DNA from: Chryseobacterium sp. GVT01B
GTDB lineage: Bacteria; Bacteroidota; Bacteroidia; Flavobacteriales; Weeksellaceae
Reading direction: 5' to 3'
DNA: 64,000 nt
Assembly: GCF_019970045.1 (NCBI RefSeq)
Contig: NZ_JAHXYI010000001.1
Span: forward strand, 558,001-622,000
Shown: positions 18,167 to 26,214 of the stretch, in pieces
Layout of the letters: every line of letters starts with the position of its first letter
How positions within the stretch are numbered: the first letter of the stretch is position 1
Position numbers and translations under genes: made by a program
Notes under the pieces: generated by a model
What the model saw: the letters and a program-made list of their open reading frames with translations, nothing else
Told to the model about the DNA's origin: nothing
Databases searched by the model: none

Positions 18167-21100
18167 GTGTTAGATAAAATCATAAAATTCAGTATTAAAA
18201 ATAAGGTGATCATTGGATTGATGACCCTGATACTAATCATCTGGGGAACATGGAGTGCCACCAGATTACCGATAGATGCTGTGCCGGATATTACCAATAA
18301 TCAAGTGCAGATTATTACTGTATGTCCTACATTGGCGGGACAGGAAGTGGAACAGTTGGTTACCTTTCCCATTGAACAGAGTATTGCCAATGTTCCCGAT
18401 ATTCAGGAGACAAGAAGTATTTCAAGATTCGGGCTCTCAGTGATTACAGTGGTATTCAAAGAAAATGTAGATGTATACTTTGCGAGACAGCTCATTAATG
18501 AACAGCTGAAAAACGCAGTAGAAGAAATTCCAAAAGGAGTGGGAACTCCGGAGCTGGCTCCCGTAAGTACAGGTCTTGGAGAAGTGTATCAGTATATTCT
18601 TCACCCTAAAAAAGGAAGCGAAAAGAAATACAATGCCAAAGAACTCCGCACAATGCAAGACTGGATCGTTCGCAGGCAGTTGAATGGAACTCCTGGAGTT
18701 GCGGAGATCAATAGTTTTGGCGGAGAATTAAAACAATATGAAGTAGCTATCGATCCCAATCGGTTAAAAGCAATGGGAACAAGCATTACTGAAATATTTA
18801 CAGCTCTTGAAAAAAACAACCAAAATACGGGAGGAGCTTATATTGATAAAAAACCCAACGCTTATTTCATCCGTGGAATCGGATTGGTAACCTCTCTTGA
18901 AGACATTAAAAATATTGCGGTTAAAAACGAAACAGGAAGTGTCCCTATCTTTATAAAAGACGTTGCTGATGTTCGCTTAGGAAGTGCCGTTCGTTACGGA
19001 GCATTAACGTATGACGGAAAAGTAGATGCAGTAGGTGGAGTAGTGATGATGTTAAAAGGAGCCAACAGTAATGAAGTGGTCAGCAATATCAAAGCAAAAA
19101 TTCCTACTATTCAGAAGTCTCTTCCGAATGATGTCATTATAGAGCCATTTCTAGACAGAACCGATCTTGTAGACAGAGCAATCAATACCGTACAGAAAAA
19201 CCTCATCGAAGGAGCTCTGATCGTTATTTTCGTTCTTGTAATTTTCCTGGGAAATCTGAGAGCCGGACTTATCGTAGCTTCGGCCATTCCACTTTCCTTG
19301 TTATTTGCATTAGGAATGATGAATGTTTTCGGAGTAAGTGCCAATCTGATGAGTCTGGGAGCGATAGACTTCGGGCTGATTGTAGATGGTGCCGTTATTA
19401 TTGTAGAAGCAACCCTGCATCATTTAGGCATAAGAAAATCTGCCCGGGCATTGACACAGTCTGAAATGGATGAAGAAGTTTTCCTTTCTGCATCGAAGAT
19501 CAGAAGCAGTGCCGCTTTCGGAGAAATTATTATCCTTATCGTATACATCCCGATTCTTACATTGGCAGGTGTGGAAGGAAAAATGTTTACGCCAATGGCA
19601 AAAACGGTAGGATTTGCTATTCTGGGAGCTTTGATTTTATCCCTGACTTATATTCCAATGATGAGTGCCTTGTTTTTATCTAAGAAAATATCCCACAAAG
19701 AAACCTTCTCCGATAAAATGATGAACCGTCTGCAAAAAATATATCAGCCATTATTACAGAAAGCAATCAAATTAAAATATATCATTGTTTCGGCAACAGC
19801 TGTCGTTTTTCTGATCTCCGCTTTTATTTTTAAAAATATGGGTGGTGAGTTTATTCCACAGCTGCAGGAAGGAGATTTTGCATTTCACTGTATTTTACCA
19901 CAGGGAAGTTCACTCAGCCAGAGTATAGAAACTTCCATGCAGGCATCAAGAATTATCAAACAGTTTGATGAGGTGAAAATGGTCGTCGGAAAAACGGGTT
20001 CCGCTGAGGTTCCTACGGATCCGATGCCTCCCGAAGCTACGGATATGATCGTTGTATTAAAACCGCAAAGCGAATGGAAAACTAAGAAGTCCTACAACGA
20101 ACTGGCCGATGAGATCAGCGAAAAGCTGGAAACGATTCCTGGGGTATTCTTTGAGAAAAACCAGCCTATTCAAATGCGTTTCAATGAGTTGATGACCGGG
20201 ATCAGACAGGATGTTGCTGTGAAAATTTTTGGAGAAAACCTGGATTCTTTATCAGTATACGCGGATAAAGTTGGGAAAATCATTCAGACAGCGGACGGAG
20301 CTACAGCCCCTCAGATTGAAAGAGTAAGTGGCCTTCCACAGATCAACGTACAATATGACAGAACAAGAATTGCCAATTACGGATTAAATATTGAAGATGT
20401 TAACAATGCGGTAAGTACAGCGTTTGCAGGGAAAGCTGCCGGACAGGTTTTTGAAAATGAAAGACGCTTTGATCTGGTAGTCCGTCTGGATAGTCTTCAC
20501 AGAACAGATATTTCAGATGTGAACAACCTGATGATTACTTCCGGTACAGGAGCACAGATTCCATTATCACAGGTCGCTAATATCAGTTATAAACTTGGAC
20601 CTGCACAGATCAGCCGTGAGCAGGGAAAACGTAGAATTGTAATCGGATTCAACGTAAAAGACCGTGATGTGGAAAGTGTGGTGAAAGATATTCAGGCAAA
20701 ACTGAATAAAGTGAAACTTCCTTCCGGATATTACTTTACCTACGGAGGACAGTTTGAAAATCTTCAGGAAGCAAGCAAACGTCTGATGATCGCTGTTCCG
20801 GTATCACTGCTTCTTATTTTTATGCTGTTGTATTTTACTTTCCGCTCATTCAAACAGGCTGCATTGATCTTTACAGCCATTCCTATGAGTGCAATCGGTG
20901 GTGTATTTGCGCTTTTAGTGAGAGATATGCCGTTCAGTATCAGTGCGGGGATCGGGTTTATTGCTCTTTTTGGAGTTGCAGTGCTGAACGGAATTGTTTT
21001 GATCGGAACATTCAACCAATTAGAAAAAGAAGGGGAAACCGATATTCTGAAAAGAGTATTTGAAGGAACAAAAACCAGATTGAGACCAGTATTAATGACA

Positions 21101-22528
21101 GCAACAGTAGCTTCTTTAGGATTTTTACCAATGGCTATTTCTACAGGTGCCGGTGCTGAAGTACAGAAACCGTTGGCAACAGTGGTGATTGGAGGTTTGG
21201 TAACAGCTACTTTCCTTACGTTATTCGTTTTGCCGATGCTGTATATCATTTTTAACACAAAGATTTTGAAAAGAAAAAATAACAATACGGGAATGTTTAC
21301 AGCGGTTCTTGTTGTAGGATTTATGATGCTGGGACAGACTTTTAATGCACAGTCCAGACCTATCTCTGTGGAACAGGCGATAGAGCAGGCGGTGAGTAAT
21401 AATTTAACCTTACAGTCAAAAGATCTGAGCATTAAATCAGCTGAAGCATTAAGACCCACCGCAAAAGAACTTCCCAAGTTAAGTTTTGAAGCCCAGCTTG
21501 GACAGTACAACAGCCCGAAGTTTGACCAATCGTTTACTATCTCACAAAGTATTCCTTTTCCCACGCTGTTTAAAGCAAGAAAAGATTTAATCAATGAAAA
21601 TATTAAAAGTAAACAGATTGATAAAGAAATCACAGCCAATGAACTGATAAAACAGGTTCGTACTTATTATTATCAGATTGAATATCTCCAGTATAATAAA
21701 GCCCAATTGACCAGTCTGGACAAATATTATGAGGAATTTATCAGAATTGCAACCGTAAGATTCAAAGCCGGTGATATCAAAAAGATCGAAATCAGTACTG
21801 CAGAAACTCAGAAAGGAGAAATTGATCTGCTGCTCAGACAAAATGAAGTTTTTCTGAACAACGCCTACAAGAATTTAAAGACCTTGATGAACACCTCAGA
21901 AGATCTTGAAGTTCCATTTAATAAAGATTATGCTCCTTTAAAAGCAGAAAATGTACTAGACAGTGCTGTGGTTGCCAACAATCCTACAGTAAAAGCTTTT
22001 TATCAGGAAATGGAGATTGCAGAAAAAAATAAGAAAGTTGAAAAATCTCTCGGACTACCGGATTTCAGCTTAGGATATACCAATCAGTCCCTGATAGGCC
22101 TTCATACCATCAACGGACAGGAAAACTTTTATAACTCAGGAAAACGTTTTCAGTCGGCAACAGTAGGAGTAGCAATTCCTTTGACATTTGGCGCTACGAA
22201 AGCAAGAATCCAGGCATTGGAATATGAAAAACAGGTTGCCGAAACCAATGCTAAAATGCAGCAGAAACAACTTTCTGCCCAGTTGGAAAATGCTTTCAGC
22301 CAGTATCAGCAGGATTTACAACAGTATGATTATTATACAAGTCAGGCATTGCCTAATGCTGAGAAAATTGTAAAAGCAGCCCAGTTAGGATATAAAACAG
22401 GAGAAATTTCCTATGTGGAATATCTTTTTGCCCTCCAGACGGCTACCAATATTCAGTTGAAATACCTCGAATCTATCCAGCAGGTGAACCAATCTGTAGT
22501 GACCATTAATTCAATCATTAATAAATAA
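18167..22528 (+). CDS. czcA: CzcA-type heavy-metal RND efflux pump fused to a TolC-family domain
   Basis: 1453 residues, about 400 more than a plain CzcA. Residues 1 to about 1035 are a complete HME-RND pump: first transmembrane helix at 12-31, two periplasmic loops, and TM4 with D401-F402-G403-x3-D-G-A-x3-V-E. That DFG/DGA pattern is the divalent-cation (Zn/Co/Cd/Ni) class and differs from copper-type CusA. Residues from about 1060 to 1453 are an outer-membrane efflux protein (ISVEQAIEQAVSNNLTLQSKD, then coiled-coil helices). The join at Met1043 contains a signal-peptide-like stretch ending in NAQS. The start is GTG at 18167. The CzcB adaptor gene follows directly. Confidence 0.93.
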   Translation: MLDKIIKFSIKNKVIIGLMTLILIIWGTWSATRLPIDAVPDITNNQVQIITVCPTLAGQEVEQLVTFPIEQSIANVPDIQETRSISRFGLSVITVVFKENVDVYFARQLINEQLKNAVEEIPKGVGTPELAPVSTGLGEVYQYILHPKKGSEKKYNAKELRTMQDWIVRRQLNGTPGVAEINSFGGELKQYEVAIDPNRLKAMGTSITEIFTALEKNNQNTGGAYIDKKPNAYFIRGIGLVTSLEDIKNIAVKNETGSVPIFIKDVADVRLGSAVRYGALTYDGKVDAVGGVVMMLKGANSNEVVSNIKAKIPTIQKSLPNDVIIEPFLDRTDLVDRAINTVQKNLIEGALIVIFVLVIFLGNLRAGLIVASAIPLSLLFALGMMNVFGVSANLMSLGAIDFGLIVDGAVIIVEATLHHLGIRKSARALTQSEMDEEVFLSASKIRSSAAFGEIIILIVYIPILTLAGVEGKMFTPMAKTVGFAILGALILSLTYIPMMSALFLSKKISHKETFSDKMMNRLQKIYQPLLQKAIKLKYIIVSATAVVFLISAFIFKNMGGEFIPQLQEGDFAFHCILPQGSSLSQSIETSMQASRIIKQFDEVKMVVGKTGSAEVPTDPMPPEATDMIVVLKPQSEWKTKKSYNELADEISEKLETIPGVFFEKNQPIQMRFNELMTGIRQDVAVKIFGENLDSLSVYADKVGKIIQTADGATAPQIERVSGLPQINVQYDRTRIANYGLNIEDVNNAVSTAFAGKAAGQVFENERRFDLVVRLDSLHRTDISDVNNLMITSGTGAQIPLSQVANISYKLGPAQISREQGKRRIVIGFNVKDRDVESVVKDIQAKLNKVKLPSGYYFTYGGQFENLQEASKRLMIAVPVSLLLIFMLLYFTFRSFKQAALIFTAIPMSAIGGVFALLVRDMPFSISAGIGFIALFGVAVLNGIVLIGTFNQLEKEGETDILKRVFEGTKTRLRPVLMTATVASLGFLPMAISTGAGAEVQKPLATVVIGGLVTATFLTLFVLPMLYIIFNTKILKRKNNNTGMFTAVLVVGFMMLGQTFNAQSRPISVEQAIEQAVSNNLTLQSKDLSIKSAEALRPTAKELPKLSFEAQLGQYNSPKFDQSFTISQSIPFPTLFKARKDLINENIKSKQIDKEITANELIKQVRTYYYQIEYLQYNKAQLTSLDKYYEEFIRIATVRFKAGDIKKIEISTAETQKGEIDLLLRQNEVFLNNAYKNLKTLMNTSEDLEVPFNKDYAPLKAENVLDSAVVANNPTVKAFYQEMEIAEKNKKVEKSLGLPDFSLGYTNQSLIGLHTINGQENFYNSGKRFQSATVGVAIPLTFGATKARIQALEYEKQVAETNAKMQQKQLSAQLENAFSQYQQDLQQYDYYTSQALPNAEKIVKAAQLGYKTGEISYVEYLFALQTATNIQLKYLESIQQVNQSVVTINSIINK

Positions 22529-22574
22529 TATGAAAGCGCTGAAATACAGTATCAGACAAAATACATTCTTAGAT

Positions 22575-23804
22575 ATGAAACTCAAATATAATATCATACC
22601 CCTTATCCTGATTTCACTATTACTGACAAGTTGTGGAAAAAAAGGAACTGCAGAAGAAAAGGCTCCTGAAAAGACAGAGCAGAAAGAATCTGCACATGAA
22701 GAAGGTCCACAAACTATAGCCTCACTTACAGAAGATCAGATGAAGTCTGTAGGAGTTGCATTGGGAACAGTAGAAATGAAAGAGCTCACTTCTACCATAA
22801 AAGCAAATGGTCTGCTGAGTGTTCCCAACAGTAATAAAGCAACCATTACTTCGTTGTACGGAGGAATTATCAAAACCATCAATATTCAGGTTGGAAGTAT
22901 CGTGAAAAAAGGACAAGTTATCGCTACCATTGCCAATCCTGAGTACATCCAGCTTCAGGAAGATTATCTGACTACAAACAGCAGAATTACGTATGCGGAA
23001 CAGGAATACAGAAGACAAAGAGAGCTTTTTGATAATGATGCAGGAGCGAAGAAAAACCTTCAGAGTGCCGATGCTGAGCTTAAAACATTAAGAACAAAAA
23101 GAGCTTCCCTGTTGAAACAGCTTCAGATGATGGGAATAAGTCCTGGGAAGGTAAACAATGGAAATATGAAGTCAGGTTTGGTGATCACAGCACCTATCAG
23201 CGGAACGATCAGCAGTATTACAGCGCAGATCGGAAGTTATGTAGATATTTCTTCTCCTGTCGCTACAGTAATTGATAACGGTTCTATCCATCTCGATCTT
23301 CAAGTGTTTGAAAAAGATCTTCCTAAAATGAGAGTAGGGCAGATTGTTCATTTTAAACTGACTAACAACCCGGAAACTGAATATGATGCGAGAATTTACA
23401 GCATAGGATCTTCTTTTGAGAACGAAAGTAAAACTATTTCTATGCATTGCGAAGTGATCGGAAACAAATCCGGACTGATTGACGGAATGAATATCACCGG
23501 AATCGTAAGCCTTGATAAAAGTACAACCCCTGCAGTTCCTACAGAAGCTATTGTAGAAGCAGACGGAAAATACTACGTGTTTATTCAGACTGATAAAAAA
23601 GCGGAAGAAGAACACGAGGAAAAAGGAAAACCCCATCCGAAAACCTTAAACTTTGAAAAAATAGAAGTGGTAAAAGGAACTTCCGATATGGGATATACCG
23701 CGATAACTCCGGTAGGAAGTATTCCGGACAATGCAAAAATAGTAGTGAAAGGAGCATTCTTTGTCAATGCGAAACTGGTAAATTCAGGCGAGCACGAACA
23801 TTAA
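22575..23804 (+). CDS. czcB: CzcB/CusB-type RND periplasmic adaptor lipoprotein
   Basis: 409 residues from the ATG at 22575. An in-frame ATG at 22530 would add 15 residues, but starting at 22575 gives a standard lipoprotein signal (LKYNIIPLILISLLLTSC). A His/Glu/Lys-rich linker follows. The membrane-fusion core includes the lipoyl halves (SLYGGIIKTINIQVGSIVKKGQVIATIANPEY and VITAPISGTISSITAQIGSYVD) flanking a helical hairpin, a beta-barrel part, and a C-terminal membrane-proximal domain. A second His/Glu cluster (KKAEEEHEEKGKPHP) lies in the last quarter. It links the inner-membrane pump to the outer-membrane channel and begins within 50 bases of the czcA fusion. Confidence 0.92.
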   Translation: MKLKYNIIPLILISLLLTSCGKKGTAEEKAPEKTEQKESAHEEGPQTIASLTEDQMKSVGVALGTVEMKELTSTIKANGLLSVPNSNKATITSLYGGIIKTINIQVGSIVKKGQVIATIANPEYIQLQEDYLTTNSRITYAEQEYRRQRELFDNDAGAKKNLQSADAELKTLRTKRASLLKQLQMMGISPGKVNNGNMKSGLVITAPISGTISSITAQIGSYVDISSPVATVIDNGSIHLDLQVFEKDLPKMRVGQIVHFKLTNNPETEYDARIYSIGSSFENESKTISMHCEVIGNKSGLIDGMNITGIVSLDKSTTPAVPTEAIVEADGKYYVFIQTDKKAEEEHEEKGKPHPKTLNFEKIEVVKGTSDMGYTAITPVGSIPDNAKIVVKGAFFVNAKLVNSGEHEH

Positions 23805-23935
23805 TGAAACCAGCCGGAACCAGTAAAATGTCGATTTTTATCCTTAAATTAGAGCTGTTTACGGAATTTTTTATTGAATAAAAGCGGCAGGAAAAGTAAA
23901 GATTATCTCACCGAATTTTAATAAATGACCTGATT

Positions 23936-24817
23936 ATGTTACTGAACAAAAAAATATCAGTCTGGTATTTCATCCGTGAAATAAAAACCCAAATTCTGTT
24001 CATCGGAATATTTGCCATTGCCATTGGTCTTCTGGACGAATTGCCGTGGTTTCGCAAAATATCACTGCCGTTGAATATTCCTGCATTATTGGGAACAGCA
24101 GTATCCTTGTTGCTGGCATTCCGAACCTCCCAATCCTACGAAAGATGGTGGGAAGCCAGAACCGTTTGGGGAGCCGTTGTCAACGATTCCAGAACGTTTG
24201 TAAGATTGATTATTCAGTTTATGCCTGCCGGAGATGATAAAACAATAAAAGATTTTGCCGAAAGACAGATCACCTGGACCTATGCCCTTGGAGAATCACT
24301 GAGAAAACTTCCGTTTTCTGAAAAAGTTCAGCAATATCTGGATCAACATCAGATCAAAGGAGCCAATATTCCCAATGCTATTCTGGACGAACACTCCAGA
24401 AAGTTGAAGGAAATTGCGGCTTCGAAAGGACTGACGGATTTCCAACAGATGCAGCTCAATGATATCATCACAAGGCTCTGCGACAGTATGGGAAAATGTG
24501 AAAGACTGAAGAATACGGTTTTTCCGCGTTCTTATAGTGTTTTAGTTCATATTTTGATCTATGTTTTTGCGGCTATCCTTCCGTTTGGGCTTGATGATTC
24601 ACAGTTGTTGGTAGAAATTGCAATCACTTTCCTGGTTCCGGTTACATTCATTGCTATTGAAAAAACATCTATCATTATGCAGGATCCTTTTGAAAATGGC
24701 CCTGTAGATACTCCGATGACTTCTCTGGCACAAACTATAGAGATCAATATCAGACAAATGATCGGCGAACAGAATGTTCCGCCCAAAAAAGAAAATACAT
24801 CCTATTACGAAATGTAA
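23936..24817 (+). CDS. bestrophin family ion channel
   Basis: 293 residues. The bestrophin (YneE/RFP-TM) family pattern is plain: two N-terminal transmembrane helices (ILFIGIFAIAIGLL; LLGTAVSLLLAFRTSQSYERWWEAR) containing the conserved RTSQSYERWWEAR segment, the LRKLPFSE stretch, then a second membrane pair (VLVHILIYVFAAILPFGL; IAITFLVPVTFIAIEKTSIIMQDPFENGPVDTPM) with the family motif DPFENGPxDTPM. Bacterial bestrophins form pentameric channels in the inner membrane, and the ion passed varies. The gene lies 131 bases after czcB and 18 bases before a CDF transporter. Its link with metal export is positional only. Confidence 0.9.
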   Translation: MLLNKKISVWYFIREIKTQILFIGIFAIAIGLLDELPWFRKISLPLNIPALLGTAVSLLLAFRTSQSYERWWEARTVWGAVVNDSRTFVRLIIQFMPAGDDKTIKDFAERQITWTYALGESLRKLPFSEKVQQYLDQHQIKGANIPNAILDEHSRKLKEIAASKGLTDFQQMQLNDIITRLCDSMGKCERLKNTVFPRSYSVLVHILIYVFAAILPFGLDDSQLLVEIAITFLVPVTFIAIEKTSIIMQDPFENGPVDTPMTSLAQTIEINIRQMIGEQNVPPKKENTSYYEM

Positions 24818-24835
24818 TTAAACCATACATACAAT

Positions 24836-25732
24836 ATGGAAAATATACCAATACAAACTGTTTCTGCAGGAAGCAGACATAAAAAAAGCTTACTGATTGT
24901 TCTGTGCCTCAGTGGAACTTATCTTATTGCTGAGGTTATTGGCGGAATCATGACCAATAGTCTTGCATTATTAGCAGATGCGGCTCATATGCTCACCGAT
25001 GTGGTAGGATTATTGTTGGCATTTATAGCCATCAAAATTGGAGAGAGAAAAGCAGATCCTTCCAGAACATACGGATATTACCGTACTGAAATATTGGCAG
25101 CCGTTGTTAATGCTGTTGTTTTACTTGGAATCTCAATCTATGTTTTGTTTGAAGCTTATCAAAGGTTTCAGAATCCGCCGGAAGTACAAAGTAAATCAAT
25201 GCTGATTGTTGCAGGAATTGGGTTGATTGTTAATATTGTCGGAATGATGATCCTGAGAAAAGACTCGGAAGGCAGTCTGAACATGAAAGGCGCTTATTTT
25301 GAAGTGCTTTCGGATATGCTTACTTCAGTAGGCGTAATGATTGCTGGAGTGATTATGCTGACAACCGGATGGTACTATGCCGACCCGTTAATTTCGGCAG
25401 CAATCGGACTGTTGATCTTTCCAAGAACATGGAGGCTGTTGAAAGAAGCAATCAATGTTTTACTCGAAGGAACACCAAAAGATGTTGATATCCATGAACT
25501 TCGTACATCTCTGGAAAAAACTCCAGGGGTAAAAAATGTTCATGATCTGCACGTTTGGTCACTGACATCCAGTGTGAATGCAATGAGTGCACATGTTGTA
25601 AAGGAAGCGGAGTATTCTCAAAATCAATTATTAAAAATATTAACGGATACCACTGTTAATAACTTTAAGATCAGTCATACCACTTTTCAGATAGAGGAGG
25701 AAGGCTATGAAGAAAATGAAGTACATCTGTAA
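24836..25732 (+). CDS. cation diffusion facilitator family zinc/cadmium exporter (CzcD/ZitB-like)
   Basis: 298 residues. Six hydrophobic helices are followed by a cytoplasmic domain with PGVKNVHDLHVWSLTSSVNAMSAHV. The transport site on TM2 is D48-A-A-H51-x3-D55 (LADAAHMLTD). The partner site on TM5 reads FEVLSD, so Glu156 stands where CzcD and ZitB have His, with Asp160 kept. CDF proteins export Zn, Cd, Co or Fe against protons across the inner membrane. It lies between the bestrophin (18 bases) and the Fur-family regulator (17 bases), so these genes are likely one transcript. Confidence 0.92.
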   Translation: MENIPIQTVSAGSRHKKSLLIVLCLSGTYLIAEVIGGIMTNSLALLADAAHMLTDVVGLLLAFIAIKIGERKADPSRTYGYYRTEILAAVVNAVVLLGISIYVLFEAYQRFQNPPEVQSKSMLIVAGIGLIVNIVGMMILRKDSEGSLNMKGAYFEVLSDMLTSVGVMIAGVIMLTTGWYYADPLISAAIGLLIFPRTWRLLKEAINVLLEGTPKDVDIHELRTSLEKTPGVKNVHDLHVWSLTSSVNAMSAHVVKEAEYSQNQLLKILTDTTVNNFKISHTTFQIEEEGYEENEVHL

Positions 25733-25749
25733 AAATTTAAAAGCGTACA

Positions 25750-26169
25750 ATGAAAAAAGATATAGAACACAAACTCATTGATAAAAATACCAAGCCCACA
25801 AGTATGAGGATTCTGGTATATGATTTCTTAAGCTCTCAGGAAGCAGCTTTATCCCTTTCTGAAATAGAAAATCATTTTGATAATGCTGACAGAATTACGA
25901 TCTACAGAACCTTGAAAACCTTTGAAGAAAAAGGAATTGTTCACAGCATTCAGGAGAACACCACCACAAAATACAAACTTTGTGAAGACGATTGTGATGA
26001 AAAAACACATAAAGACTGGCATCTGCATTTCTACTGTAAAATATGCAAGCAAACTACCTGTAAAGAAGATATTTCTTTCCCTGAAAATATACAGACCAAT
26101 TTCAGGATAGATGAAATAAGATTGTTTGCTAAAGGAATCTGCGAAAATTGTCTCGAAAGTTTGCAATAG
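25750..26169 (+). CDS. Fur-family transcriptional regulator (Zur/PerR-like)
   Basis: 139 residues. An N-terminal winged helix (SMRILVYDFLSSQEAALSLSEIENHF, then DRITIYRTLKTFEEKGIVHSI) is followed by a dimerisation domain with HLHFYCKICKQTTC and CENC. Cys96/Cys99 and Cys131/Cys134 form the structural zinc site of Fur proteins. The neighbours (CDF exporter before it, P-type ATPase after it) suggest it senses zinc or another divalent metal. The palindrome at 26162-26176 overlaps its last codons and stop, and may be its operator for the next gene. Confidence 0.92.
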   Translation: MKKDIEHKLIDKNTKPTSMRILVYDFLSSQEAALSLSEIENHFDNADRITIYRTLKTFEEKGIVHSIQENTTTKYKLCEDDCDEKTHKDWHLHFYCKICKQTTCKEDISFPENIQTNFRIDEIRLFAKGICENCLESLQ

Positions 26170-26197
26170 CATTGCATCAGTCTCATCTTTACATTTG
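26162..26197 (+). promoter_or_regulatory. metal-type operator plus promoter in front of the P-type ATPase
   Basis: TGCAAT, AGC, ATTGCA occupies 26162-26176 and overlaps the stop codon of the Fur-family gene. After 13 bases comes TACATTTG (26190-26197), a -7 element, 17 bases before the ATPase ATG. The arrangement copies that at 18077-18112 exactly. Confidence 0.7.
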
Positions 26198-26214
26198 TAT
26201 AAAAATATTCAGTT

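Noticed and set aside
20764..21639. 291-codon open frame on the minus strand inside the czcA-tolC fusion
   Set aside because: It lies fully antisense to strongly conserved RND and TolC coding sequence, has low-complexity composition, and has no promoter or signal of its own. It is a shadow of the real gene.
22530..22574. Fifteen-codon extension of the CzcB adaptor
   Set aside because: Starting here would place a charged segment before the lipoprotein signal; 22575 gives a normal signal, though coupling to the czcA stop leaves some doubt.
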